Assembly: GCF_000485595.1 (NCBI RefSeq)
Contig: NW_014577743.1
Coordinates: 61,645 to 92,983 of the forward strand
Direction: 5' to 3'
Source: Priapulus caudatus
Taxonomy: Eukaryota; Priapulida; Priapulimorpha; Priapulimorphida; Priapulidae
Length of the DNA stretch: 31,339 bases
Part shown: positions 1 through 13,600 of the stretch, piece after piece
How positions within the stretch are numbered: the first letter of the stretch is position 1
How the letters are laid out: every line of letters starts with the position of its first letter
Position numbers and translations under genes: made by a program
The notes under the pieces: generated by a model
Database searches by the model: none
What the model saw: only the letters and a program-made list of their open reading frames with translations
What the model was told of the DNA's origin: nothing

Positions 1-1077
1 TTTCAATTTTCAATATGCTCGCAAGCCAGTGTAACGATTTGAGAGTGCTGCGCCAAGTATGCGAATGGTCGCAGGATCCGAATCCCATCCGTTTTCTAAT
101 TATTTTCCTGTTTTCTGTATTTTTCTATCTTTTCTGCGTTAACGTATTATTTTTCCAAGTTAACGCAAATATTTACATGATTTATTTACCAACATTTTTA
201 ATAACAACAATTAATTTTCTACAACAAATTAAAAATTAAATTTTATCTAATTTTTAATAGGGTTAGGGGTTAGGGTTAGGTTAGGGCTTAGCGCGTTCGG
301 GTTAGGGTTAGGGTTTAGGGTTAGGGTATAGGCGGTTAGGGTTAGGCGGTTAGCGGTTAGGGTTAGGGTTATCGATATATGATCGTATTAAATCGTATAT
401 ATAATATCGTACAAAAGCAGACGGTTAGTTTATTATTCGCCGACTAAGATGCGCGCTGGCCATCCTAAACCGTGACTTTAAGAGAGAAAAATGCCGGCGA
501 ACGGTACGTTGACAGGAGAACAGCAGACTAATTATACTACGGTACACTACACGTAACCAGGGGGGCATAAATACATAAATTAGGATCAGGAACATTGGCT
601 GGCGTTCCTCCATAATAATATACTGCTGCTTGATAGTTTTCATGGCAAATAAAAGTGCTTGGAAATTAAGTTGTAAGAAGCATAATTGGTTTTAAGAAGC
701 AAAGCGGCTACGTTCAGCTAGTACATAAAATAAACAAGTAATAGTTTCTCCACAAGGTTTCTCCTATCTATGTCTCGCCATGACAGTTGCCGCTTACGCA
801 CATTTAAATTTAGAATTGACAGAGATGTAAATATAAACAATTCATAAGACCTATAGATGCTATACTGAACAATTTTACACACAATTATTTTATTGCAAAG
901 AAAAGTTATTTGACATAATCATTCAATGCGTTTTATGCTCAGTATAATTATTTAATTATAATTATCGTCTACGTCGGGACCCTACACAGACGAATTTTCA
1001 CCAAGCAAAACATGTCTGGTTGACTGGTTGAGTTCTCTTTGAAACTCAAGTGTTTACGTTGCTCAAAGGATAACGCT
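1..1077. other. Upstream region of the HECTD4-like gene
   Basis: AT-rich sequence with a degenerate telomere-like array at 256-371 and no convincing gene. Short open frames here (for example 15-239 plus and 425-643 minus) have no recognisable content. The 960-1077 part probably includes the 5' UTR, with an in-frame stop at 1021. I see no clear TATA box. Confidence 0.5.
256..371 (+). repeat. Degenerate interstitial telomere-like (TTAGGG)n array
   Basis: About 115 bp is made almost entirely of TTAGGG units, interrupted by variants such as ggcggttaggg, cttagcgcg and ttaggggttagg. TTAGGG is the usual metazoan telomere motif. The array is imperfect and internal, so it is an interstitial relic or satellite and not a chromosome end. 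Confidence 0.85.
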
Positions 1078-1615
1078 ATGTCGGTGGGGAGCAACGACAC
1101 ATCACAGTGGCTGTCCGTCACCGAGGAGACGCTCTTTCTTCACGATGGGTTGATGCGAGTTACCGATCTGGTGGAGATTCCACCAGCCGTTTCAGCAGCA
1201 CTTGGAAAACTCCAGGACGCTGCCTTAATAACATTCGATACCAAGAGCCCTAGCGATCTAGCCGACAGAATCAAGGCTCTATGCGGGCAGCAGAATAACG
1301 AGTACACGCGTCTGCTAGAGTACAGGGTCAGCGCGCTAAAGGGGCTATGGCGAGCGCAACAGCAATGTGTCGTTGACGATCAGAATTCGCGCGGCGCCAC
1401 CAGTAACAACGAAGAAGCGGTGGCACTGCTGAAGAAACAGGGCCTGTTGCCTCAGGGCGATGGCAGCCAATTCTCATCGCGGCTCAGTCTGCTGCTCCTC
1501 TTCCCACTACTGCAGTCGCAGAGCAATCTTGACAGCGCCCTCTGTGGGACGACAGCAGAACTATTGCTCGCCTGCTTGCGCGAGTGTGCTCCGCTAAGCT
1601 TGATGAAGGAGCCAG
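1078..1615 (+). CDS. HECTD4: HECTD4-like exon 1 (start codon, 179 codons)
   Basis: The start is the ATG at 1078, the first ATG after an in-frame TGA at 1021-1023, with a purine (G) at -3. The peptide opens MSVGSNDTSQWLSVT and carries ETLFLHDGLMRVTDLVEIPP near residue 15, then a helical leucine-rich stretch (LSLLLLFPLL) near residue 140 and ends ...LSLMKEP. The donor is cag|gttaat at 1616, so the exon ends in phase 1. The reading frame runs on into the intron only as far as TAA at 1618-1620. The exon is clearly more GC-rich than its flanks. No TATA box or initiator can be assigned upstream, and the extent of the 5' UTR is unknown. Confidence 0.88.
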
Positions 1616-4600
1616 GTTAATAAATTACAACTTGCAAACTTTGTCCTGTGTAGCGATAGTGATTCACCAGGTCCTGATCTTACTGTATAAAAGTTGTGGA
1701 GATTCTGCCTCACTCCAAATATTCAGATATCTCTACAAGCTACGAATTGATGGCTATATATTTATGTCCACAAACAATCCTCAATTAGTTGTTCATTGAA
1801 TACAGCTCCACAAGCAGTTATTATCACATGTTTATGAGTGAGCAGTGATTTAATAGCAAGCATGTGTAATGAGAGATCAATATTTTCTAGGTGGTTGCTT
1901 TATTCAGGGTTTGGCTTCAGCATGCAAGCAGCGCTCATAGGGTCTATGTCCTCCAGGGTACTGCCGGAACGTACCCTGGGTATGGTTCGGTATACCAGAA
2001 CGCACCCTGGTAACTATCAGATATGGTTAGGGTTAGGGAGTAGGCGTAGGCGACTCGCTAGACTCGTTAGTGGAGTAGGCGAGGTACTGTCTGGCATATT
2101 AGATAGTACCAGGGTACGTTCCGGTATACCGGACCATACCCAGGGTACGTTCCGGCAGTACTTGGGGGCACATAGACCCTCTCAGCGCAAGCAGCCATTT
2201 CAAATAATAGTACATAAAGCTTTGAATTAATGTTACCATTGTATTGAGAATGATAATTTCTCTGATATGCTTACTGATAGGCAGAAGTAACACAGTGCCT
2301 CACCATCACTCATAGCAATTGCTCTTTATGTACTACTGTTTCTCTGGGCAGAAGTCATCCATAAAGATGTTGTTTCTACTCAATTCGTACAACTTCACTG
2401 AAAAGGAATATAAAACGTGCGTGTAACAATGGCACGATGTTGTTGGGTGTTATTTCTTCAGCTGATTGCTTGAGTGGACTGGAGAACTTGCTGTGTTCGT
2501 GGCTGGGAGAGAACGGGCAGCAGTGTCGTGCTAGGAACGATGCTGAGCGGGAGTGCTTGGTCTCCGCCGTCGTGGCTCTCGCAAGCGGAAGGTAGGATGC
2601 TAGATTGCTCTGAGATGATTCCCTGATGTTGGGAAGCCATCCCTAATATATGTATATAGGCACTACATCAATAAAACATCAGATGCTTTAGGAAACTAGC
2701 ATCTACCTCTTGGCTGCCTTACTAATATGGGATCAGGACCACGTAAGATTTAAAGGCATAATATTAATAAGCCCAATGCTTATGCAATGTTGACGAATGC
2801 TAGAGTAACTGGCACCTTGTGTAGTTAATAATTACATTACCTTATAGCCAAACGCGTATCAGTTTGTCCAATATCACTGCTGGTTACATTACAAACAAGA
2901 CTTGAAATCGGTTGTGGATATGTATCAACGTATCATTTACGTGCCGTAAATGTCATCCAGGAGTCAAGCGATGACGTAAACATTTGTGCGGCCTGTATGT
3001 TTTCGACGACAGATGAAATGGAGGTGTCAGCGGTGTAACAACGGCCACGGACTAAACATGGAAATAGCGTAAAACACACGTACTAATCACGGACGCACGT
3101 GGACAGCCCTGACAAAAAGTTCCTTATCACGAGCGTCCATGTTTACGAAATTACTGATGATAGCATTGCGTACGGCCGAGCATGCGTGCGAAAATGTCCG
3201 GTGCACTATAAATCTGTATCACACCCGCTTCGCGGCAGCTTTTTGAAAGTGTGGCCAACTTATTTTTGGACTGCGGATTTTAATTAGACATTTCTTAGTA
3301 ATCAGCACTGATATTGGACAAACTAATACGCGTTTGGCTATAAGGTAATGTACTTATTAACTACACAAGAGGCCAGTTGCTCTAGCATTCATCAACATTG
3401 CATAATTAATGGACCTATTATTCCTTTAATCAGCAGTGCTGAATATACACTTTTCAATTATATTACTGTCTAGAATGCAAGTTATATGTATCTGTGCGTG
3501 CGTGCGTGGGTACGTGCGTGCATGTGTGGGTGCATGCCTGTGTGTGCGTGCGTGTGCGTATCCTTGTGCATGTGCGTGTGTCTATACGTTCGTACCTGTT
3601 TGAGATGATAGGATATCTGATTACCTTACAGTACTGTTATTGAGTACATGTATCTGATCTACGCAATTCCTGCATACTGTCAGGGGCACTGTGAAGACGA
3701 TTCTGCACACTGTGCATCTACTGCAGAACATGGAATGCCCCCTGCAGGCGGTTCCAGTCGGTGACATTCTTAGGAAACTTTTGGCACTAGAGGGTGGTCC
3801 AGGTGTCGCATGTGCTGTACTTGGAAGCAAGCACATTCTCACCTGGGGCGTGGAGGACCTCCTGGGCAGAGATACGTCTGCAGGTACCTTACTCTTCGCT
3901 GATTATTCATTACCAGGAGCTGTGGTGTGAGAAATTGTTAGCGCTAGAAATATGATCATGGGATCATGGTTGCATACGTCTTATTCAGTTCCAGGTGGTG
4001 AGATACGGAGGAGCATTACGTGTGATGATCGCTTCCTATTTGTGACGAATGGCGCTGGTAAAGGCCTAGCCAAGATAGGCATGGGACTGCAGGGTACACT
4101 GAGGTGCATAGCTAAATAACCAGTGTCACCGACTGAACTCTTAAGAATATGCAAACAAACCTAGTGTGAAGGATGATACCTTCAGTGTTCGTAGATGTCA
4201 GTGTATTCCAAGCTTACAGTATGGTTCTTATAGCTGTTGTTAATCATTATCGATATAATTCCACATTTTAATATTTATATATTTCACTATACGTTGGATG
4301 TAAGCAGAGTAATCTGCCGCTTAGCAGCCCTAATTTACAGCTTGAGTCGTTGATGCCCATTTCAGGGGCTTAGTATATTCGCGCAACACAGAAATCGGTC
4401 CAGGCTACATAGCCTGGGCCAGTGGAACGTTGCTGTACCGACCGTGTCGGTTCGACCAGTACAACCAGATGGAGACGGACGACTTTGCTCAGATCATTAG
4501 TCCGATCACGATGGAGGTAATTGAAGCCTTTGGCATACGTTTACGCCGTAGCCTTTCCTTGTAATGACCCAACTTAGGGTTGCGTGGATAATTCAGTGAA

Positions 4601-7600
4601 TGATTCTGTCGGATATTTCAGTTGTATATTTTAAATTTGGATGGGCAGTTGAGACCCTTAGAGACCTCCAACCTAAAGTGGAGTAAGTTTTGTACTATCA
4701 ACCTCTTGTTTTGTTGGATGTAGTATCAACATTAAAAGCTATGGTGTGTTAGCTATGCAGTATGAAGAAAAACTTTCTTCTCGTAACAGGATTGCTATGA
4801 GATAGCACAATTTGTGATGCATTGCAATGCAGCGGCTACCGCATATCTAATAAAAAACCAAGGTATAAGCTTACTGAATCGTTGCTGATAGTTGTCTCAT
4901 TATACCACTTAATTTTGGTTTCTAGCCAATAGGTATAGTGAAGAAGGTTGATTGGAGCATGGACATTATGCCTTTCGTAAACACGGTCCAGTTCTGCAGC
5001 GATGGAATCTACTTCTACTGGTTATGGATTGCCGCTGTAGTGTCCGATCGCAATGCCTCTCCGGCAGCTGTTCACTTAGATGTATTTAAGCTGGAGGTGG
5101 GTCATTCTTGCACCGCCCATTATCCAAATTCTCACTTTTTTCTTGGATACGTTTCACAGTCAAGTATGCGTCGTTTGTTTGTGCATGCGTAGGTGCATTT
5201 AAGCGCGCACATTCACATGTGCATTTTGATATGCTTGCGTGCATTCGTGTGTGTAGTTTCACGCGCGTGTGTTCTCGTGCGTACATGTGTTTGTGCGTCT
5301 GTGTGATGGTGTTAGGTTGTGCCTGCACACATGGGTAAGTTGGGTGCACTCAGTTTCTCACCATTTCCTATGCTGCTTTAAACTCGCAGGCTTCAACAGG
5401 AGTCCTGCAGCAGGTGAAACCGACAGTGACTCTACAGAAGAAGGACGAAATCTCAGGAAAGACGACGAACGAGAGCCTGCTCGCACGCTTCCGACCTTAC
5501 CGCTCCTATGCAGCTGTCGCAGCCTCCCTCACAGGCCTCGGAAGCACCGTCTCTGCTGCCAGCGCCACCTCTAGGGAGGATAGTGAGTGTTTATATTGTT
5601 TTTATTTGTAGCAGTTTCTGCATCATGCGCGAGAATGAGTGAGGTGTTGTTGTGGTCACTAGTCCGAATGACAAGTGATATTGAGATTTCAATTTGAGTA
5701 TTTTAGAATAAAAGTTGTGTTAGTTTTTAAGTTAATCGAAAGTCGGAGCTGCTTAATCAGCTACTACTCTAGCAATTATCATCGGCTACTATTACCACCA
5801 CTATCCGAGCGATCGCGGATGCACGCGCGTATGTCTCACGATGTGCTCGTGGTTTGCAGGCAGTACAAGCTGTGGCATCGCCATGAAGACACTCATGAAG
5901 GCACCGATCTTCACCGACGGGAGCCTGGTCGTCGTACTGACCCCGGTGCCGGGAACCGCCAACCAGAGCGCCACTCGCTCGCTGTTCGGCAGTGGCAGCG
6001 GTCTCGCTGGCCTCAGATGTACGTGTCTCGCGAACCTTACACATACATAATATTTTGAAATAATCGAATTTACTCTCAACTGTTATTTGCATCTTTAGGG
6101 ACAAAAACAACATTGTAGGGCCTACGTAGTGCCACACACATTAATTCTGTTTATCAATTAATTAATTGTTGACAGACTTGTTTCCAAGTTCATCACATGG
6201 GTGCAGCTATATTTCGGTTATCACAGGGTCAAATGCTGTAAATTTATGGTACAATATACTGAATATGTCATTTGCAGAAAGAAGCATACAGACATGCTAT
6301 TATATAGAACTTATATAGACCCAGTTACACGACAAACACCAATAATATATTACTATATAGGTTAAAGGAGAAAATGTTTAATATATTTTGCATTTATGTG
6401 CTAATTGCTATGGAAGGACGCCAGCACGCTATATGGAAGGAAACCGGCAGGCTATGAAAGGAAGCAGGGCTCGAATTAACCGACGGCACCGACGGCAATT
6501 GCCGTCTGTGCCCCTATCAATCGCTGTACTGCCCCTGAAAATCCAACCCGACCGACGGCCGTGACCTGCCTCGCCCTTTTCTGTAATTGCCGTCGGTGCC
6601 TCTGGCTAGACTGGTTCGCGGCCGCACTGTTTGTCGCAGAGCGTGTACATTGTCTAGCAGAGCGTGAGGCCAGATACCAGTCTACCCTTCGGCAAAAACA
6701 ATAACCGTAAACGTGGCTTGCTGCCAACCGCTGCCAGTAGACGATTGATAAATCCTGTATAGAACACGAATATTTAAATGCTGCACATCGACTGGGCCCG
6801 CACGCGATTCAAAGCGCGGGAAACAACGCTCGCGCAAGAATGGCCAGCTGTGATCCGTATGGTGTGTAGCTTGCTAAGTGCAATAAATTTAGAGAAATTT
6901 TAGTAGAATTCATACGATGACACAAAGTTTTTCATAACAATGGTCTGGGTCTGGGCTAGTGAAAGTTAGGTCAGGGCTAGTAGTTTTCCTCAGTTACTAG
7001 CCCGATGGTCTAGTGAAATAAAAAGTAAACGTTGAACCCTGTTACTGTACTTCCATTAGCAGAGGTTGATATATTAATTTGTTATGAGTTTTCCTTTATT
7101 TTACAAAGGTGCCCCTTGGTGCCCTTCTCAAATTGTGAGAGTTGCCTTGATGCCTTTTAAAATTGCCTCGGTGCCCATCCATTTTGGAGAAAATTCAAGG
7201 CAATTTCTCACATGCCCCAAAAAAATTGCCTTGCCCCTCTCGTCACTTAATTCGAGGCCTGAAAGGAAGCATAAACATCTGTTGTTATTTGTCCTGAGTT
7301 ACTCTATCAATTCCTCCCTCCCTCCCTCCCCACTTACTTAGTTGCAAATGTATCTCAGTATCTGGCAGCGTCGACCCCCTTGTATCGTAGGTCCATGCCA
7401 CACTTGCTGACCCTGTTGCGAACAATTAAGGGCTATAGTAGGAACTAGAGCTAGTTTGTTAATTAATAATTGGCCCAAGCATATGACCTCCAATTTCACA
7501 CTGGTGATGGGTTTCCTTCCCATCACACTATACACCGAATATTGAGAGCATAGGTCGAGCCGTTCAGATTTGTGCCGCAATTCCGTATTTCCTCCTATAC

Positions 7601-10600
7601 CGAGCTAAAAATGTTCCAAAGACGCCACGTTAATGTGTTGTTATGCTGCAATTTACCATTTATAGGCATTTACCTGTGACGTTCTGGATTCTGTAGATTG
7701 GAAAGGTACCCTGAAGTGGAGAGAGTTGCTGCTCGAATACCCAGCGAAGCACACCTTAAAAACAAACATTCATGGTAGCCCTCTTCAGTCTACTGCACTT
7801 CACCTGAACAAAAAAGGGTTAGAATCTCTTGGAAACCTATTCGATCAACTGGTTAGGGCATTATCATCAAAAGCAACAGGTGATTTTGACTGTTAGAAGT
7901 ACTATGTTTGTCATAGAATGAGTTAGGTATTATGTTAAGTAAGAATGCATACCCGTGAAGCTGCTGATTACGCTCCATATGATATGGAAGATCGCCGATA
8001 TAAACGTGATTGCATATGAAGGACTGATGTACGACACCAGCATTGGCACCAGCATCAGAGTGTACAGCAAATAAAACGTGTAGTTCACAAGTGGTCCAAA
8101 GTTTAGGTATGGCAGCAGCAGCATCGATGCTGCCACACACACTGAAATAACGAAAATGTACTCGTTTAGTTATGAATATAAATACACATTTTATCAAGAG
8201 CCCATTAACCCCAGAGCGTACAACACTGAAATAGGAAAACCATGGTGTCGTTTCAGCAAAATTAATAACGTTTACCTACCTTATTTTGATACTTCTCTAC
8301 CGGAATATTATGCAGGAGTCATAGCTAGCCAATATAAGATCAACCGCTTGTCTCTACGATGTTCCTATGCCGAGATATAAAGCGATAAAAATCGAGTACT
8401 TCTAGGTAATCCTAGCGCCATATCACCCACTAACACGCCTCTCGCACGTTTAGTGACTGCTAATGTTGCTTCGACAAAGCTCGTATGTTTCCGTCGTTCA
8501 TTGATAAATGAGATGAATCATATGGATGAATGAACAAAGTTCAAGGGACTTTGGGTAGACACCTACTGTGCCATTTTCTGTTGTCGTTGTTGATCAGAAT
8601 GTAGCACTGCACTATTACACGCGCCGGATAGGCAGTTAGTTGGCTGACTGTCATTATAATGTTGTACACATTCTCCCCAAGTGGAATCCATGTTCACGCA
8701 CTTGTCACCAACGATGTATGTTGCAACATTGTCCAGCCATTCAGTAAGAAAGATAGCATATCGCGTAGAACTCCCCATCGTGTTTTTTTCGTACAGACGG
8801 CAAAATCTATCGCACAAGTCATCTACTAAGTTTTTGCCGTTGATAATTTCATGAAGTCTATACATTTCTTTCTAGCTGAGCTCCATTCAATTCGTGCACT
8901 TTTTCAACCGAGTCCCAGATAGCCGAATAAAACTCGTCACTGTGATCCTGCTTCTCTTGTCTTAAACGCGTTGTAATATAATTTACTTGCTCCTGCGATA
9001 GTGTTGCTGATTTAACATTCGTTTTCCTTCTACTATCTCTTCTCACATTTCCAGTCGCAGCCATGACTCAAACTACACCGTTTACTACAGCTAGCACACC
9101 TTACACATCGTCGAGAGCTTGTGACCAGTAGTAGTTCATGTTTATTATTATTATTATTAAATCTTTATTGCATGTAATTCAAAAATAAATACATGTACCG
9201 AAGACTGTATATATGTACTGAAAAATCTGATAGATGCAATAGTGTTTAGCAGTTAAAATAATAAAATTCCTGAGTGATATGAAACAGCGCTATACAACGT
9301 GAAGGCAAAAATATAAACAAAAACGACAGTACATTCTGTACAAGTGTGTTCTTGATGTCGTCGTATGGATGCAAATTACACATCATCACGAGCGCATCGC
9401 TAATAGTTTACGTGATTTGGATGTGATCGTAAAAAATCATTTCGATCAATTTTTTCTCGATGTTTAATGTCAAACACATCTATAGTTTGCCTAATAGCTG
9501 ATAGTTTACGTGCTTTTGATATGATCGTAAAAAATCATTTTGATCGATTTTTTCGCGATGTCTTTAATGTCGGACACGTCGATAGTTTGCCTCGTCGATA
9601 AATTTTCCCCTCGTGGTTGCAGCGTTGGCGATAAACATGATGTACAGCGTGTCGGAGGGGCAGTTCATTAGTCGTACGGAGCTAGCCGATGCGCCCACCT
9701 GCTCACTCGCGCGAGGCACCACCACATCTAGTCTAGGTGAGTGTTCTACACTACAGCTCAGGATGTCACACTGTATGGTCATTGCACTCGTCCAGAAATG
9801 CAAAAAGGGCTCATTCGGGTACGGTGCCTATTGGCCAGCCGGAGTTGTGCTATTCGGTTATCGCACCACTGAGAAAATACGAAAACTATTGCTTCAGTTT
9901 GTGTAGATGCCCTTTCAGTCGTAATATTGCCGTACTCTAGAGTAACCACTTTTGATCAGAAATGCAGAAAAATATCATTTTTGCGTAGTATAAATCACAT
10001 CGCCCGAATCGTCGCGCCGTACACTAGTCGCACTCTTGACCGGGAAAAAAAAAGAGAAAACGTAAAATTTGTCGACGCTTCAGTTTTGCGCATGCACTAA
10101 CACTTCTCGTTGTTGCCAGGTGTCTGCTTCGACATGCACAACAACCAGATCTGGTGCTGCTCGGGCGACTGGGTCGACCAGTTCTTTAACCCGAGCCATC
10201 AGGCGGCGCACCACATCTGCAAGCAGCTAGGACTGCCCGTCGGTCAGTACCGGCGTCCGGACGACACCTGCAGTAAGTCATTGACCTGTACCCGCGAGAG
10301 AAAGTGCCCCAATCTGTGGCGAATCGGTACTCTTGTAAACAAAAACTGATTTTAGTGGAAAAAACATGTTGTCTTTTTGACTGCAGGCGATCAGCTGGCC
10401 ATATTTAACTGGTGAATGGTTCATTCAAGGGTGAATGATATTATTTTGTTGGGGGTGATTGAAACTTGATTTTCGTGATAAAGACTCGAGGGAGAATGAC
10501 ACTGAAATAGTTTAAGAAGCTCTCCCCTACATGGTATGGCTCTCCCCTACATGGTATGGCTCTCCCCTACATGGTATGGCTCTCCCCTACATGGTATGGC

Positions 10601-13600
10601 TCTCCCCTACATGGTATGGCCATCCCCTACATGGTATGGCTCTCCCCTACATGGTATGGCTCTCCCCTACATGGTATGGCTCTCCCCTACATGGTAGAGA
10701 TTGACCTTCAGTGCATTACCTGAACTCTACAGGTACGCAATTTAGCAGCCTTGAACTCTCTAGCACCTATGTGTATTCTAGTACCTAACTACCTAGTTGA
10801 GAACAATCTAATTACTAATGCTTTATTTTGACACGCCTTGCAGGTTAGGCCCTTGTGCGGCTTTGTGAGATGGCTGTACCATATACGCTTGCATAAGTCA
10901 AAATGAACGATATTGAATGGAAGAAACCAGTAATACTTTACAGCGTGTTTAATACATAGCTTTTCTGGAAAGAAATTTCATTCAATTCAAATTCAAATCT
11001 ATTGTTAACCTTTTTACAACTCTTAATTCCCGTACTCCCACTCATGAGTCTTCCAATCTATTCGCTAGATACTTAACGGTATTTTTATGTGCAATGCCAC
11101 CCATTACATCTGATATCCAGTTTTGGATTAATCCCTGAGTTTGTGTTATTCCAAAAAAATAGGAAGTCTGTTTTTCCAAGATGGCAAGGATAAAATATTA
11201 TCATTGAGCCAAAAATTATTAAATGGAATGCAATTCTCCATAACTTAATGTGCTTCCATGTATAGCCTGTACCTCTTCCTGAAACTGACTAAGGCCGAAT
11301 CGTCAGTCATATATAAAAGCTTGACCGTGAACTGCCTTTGCCATGTCATTAACATAAATCAGAAATAACAGGACGCTCGAGCCAAATCGAGCCTTGTGGT
11401 AACTCAACATGCAATAGGGTCCCTTATTAGAGAAGGTTATACCCTACATCAGTTATTGTAGCTTCTACAGAGAGATAAGCACCCGAACCATTTTACAGTC
11501 CTAATTCCATCTGCATAATTTTAAGCTTGCTAGTAGAATGTTTATGTCAACATATATCAAAAGCTTTTGTAAGATCTAAAACTAAAAATCATACCCAGAT
11601 AGATTTCCTTGTCCGAACTCAATTACGAATAATATCATTAGATAAATTAAACTTGTGTCAGTTGAGAAAATTTATTAAAGCCAGTATTGGAACTCGTACA
11701 GCAATGAATCTTCATATTTAAATATTTCTACGTTATAGGCTTCAGCTATTCGCTCCTTGAAAACTTTGCGAACATGACCACTTAAATTGACACAGCCTAT
11801 ATAGTTTCCCGGTTTCTGTTGCTATTTTCAATGTACGAAGCACCCTTCGAAGCTCATGGTCATCAGAGGATTTTTCCTTGGATGAATGACATGTTGATAT
11901 CACATGTTAAGAGCTAAGTCAATATAACACGTTGATCCATCTTTTATAAGATTTGCGGGAATATATGCTAACCCAATAGCCTTACCAGTTACTGTTATTA
12001 ATGTTTTCAGGCACCCTGTACCTCTTCTCTCCCACCGTGTAAAAGTAAATAAATTTTCTACTATCACCTTTGTCCCTAGATAATAATATAATTTAACGCA
12101 GTGTTAGAGGTAGGTAAGCCGTCGTTCTTTCAGCCCTTTTTGGCGTTTGGTTAGGGTTAGGGTTAGGGCTGGTTTAGGGTTAATGGTGGGTAGGGATAGG
12201 GTTAAGGGTCTACTCACCTAAACTCTCAATGTCGTGGAATTTATCCGCACATGCGCTTAATTTCAACTGCGCCATCCTAGCGACCTGCTATCTTTGTCTC
12301 GTTAACGTATGCAGAAAGAGCGAATGGACTCGCCGGGGTACCCGTAGCCATCGTAGACATTCCAAAATACGCTACCTACGCCGGTAGCCACTGCCTAATT
12401 TAGAAAGACTAATCTCATCATACAGTCCCTTCCTCTTGTGGTAGGAAAAGTCGTTCACCAAAGGTTATGAGCACACTGTGAAATACTTATTAAAATATTT
12501 GCACAATTGATTCAAAATGCTTCAAAATGTCAAAAGCAACTCATCGAATCCGCTGAGCGTCCATATTTCAAGCCGGTTACGGAGATGACCTGTACCATAT
12601 ATTTGGCTAAAGTCAATAAGATTGACTAATCGGCGTCAACTAAACTCAAATTCACAGAGGTATAGCCAAGACATGTGCGTATAGGTATTAAATAGCTATT
12701 ACTGCAAAAGATCTCGCCGACCGCTCTAAATTCATACCTTACTACTAAGCTGTGAAATATTTGAGTTTTTGCACTCACGAATGCGGCAACAATTATCGTC
12801 ATGACTATCCTGCACGAATTAGTTTATCGACGCAGAAGCATAATGTCAGTATGAATTAAATTTTTAATATTCAAGATTACCTATAGACCACATGTCTGAG
12901 CTATGACTCTCTGTGAATATTGAGTTTTTATATGTACGGCACGGATTAAGTCAATAATTTGCAAATAATGGTACCGTAATCTCCCGCTACGGCTTGAACG
13001 GCCGATCGCATGCTGAATGGAAGCCGCTGCTGTTCAAGAAATAGATATGATGTCGCAGATAGAGACCTATGTCATTTCCGGTAAATGTGGGGGTAGCCCA
13101 TTTAAAAACTGCGACAGTGGGTTTTTTAAGTCTTCGTTGTTCATCTTCACGAGAAACAAGTTGATGTGACTCTAACAGAATTGTGCAAAAAAACTGCTTT
13201 TCAAGCGAGACATCTGGCCGTTTCCCCACTGTTTCCACCATATGCCTATGCCGTCTTCGTTCCTCCTGGACCTATTGCTGGTTAGCCAATACTTCCTCTG
13301 CCTCGTCTCGAGCTAACGGCAGCTCAAAGAATGATCGATTTTTTTGTCACTTGAAAGACTGGGATTGGCGGCATCCAAAACACCAATACATTCCTTGGGC
13401 AACTGAATGCGCGCGTGGCATGAGCGGGCGTTACTAATACGGTTTGTTTTCAATTGGCGGCTCGAAATCTGACATCGGTCAAAATAGTTCAAAACGTTCC
13501 CGGATGTTCCGCGCGCACATCTATACCAGACTCAAGTACGATGATTCCTTATTTTCATCCATAACTCTTCAAAGTCTGCCATAATTTTGTTAGGGTCATT

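Noticed and set aside
5086-5349. His/Thr/Ala-rich minus-strand frame
   Set aside because: It is the shadow of a TG/CA-rich tract in intron 6.
10521-10696. CRISPR-like regular repeat
   Set aside because: Units are contiguous with no spacers, and the window is eukaryotic. It is a minisatellite.
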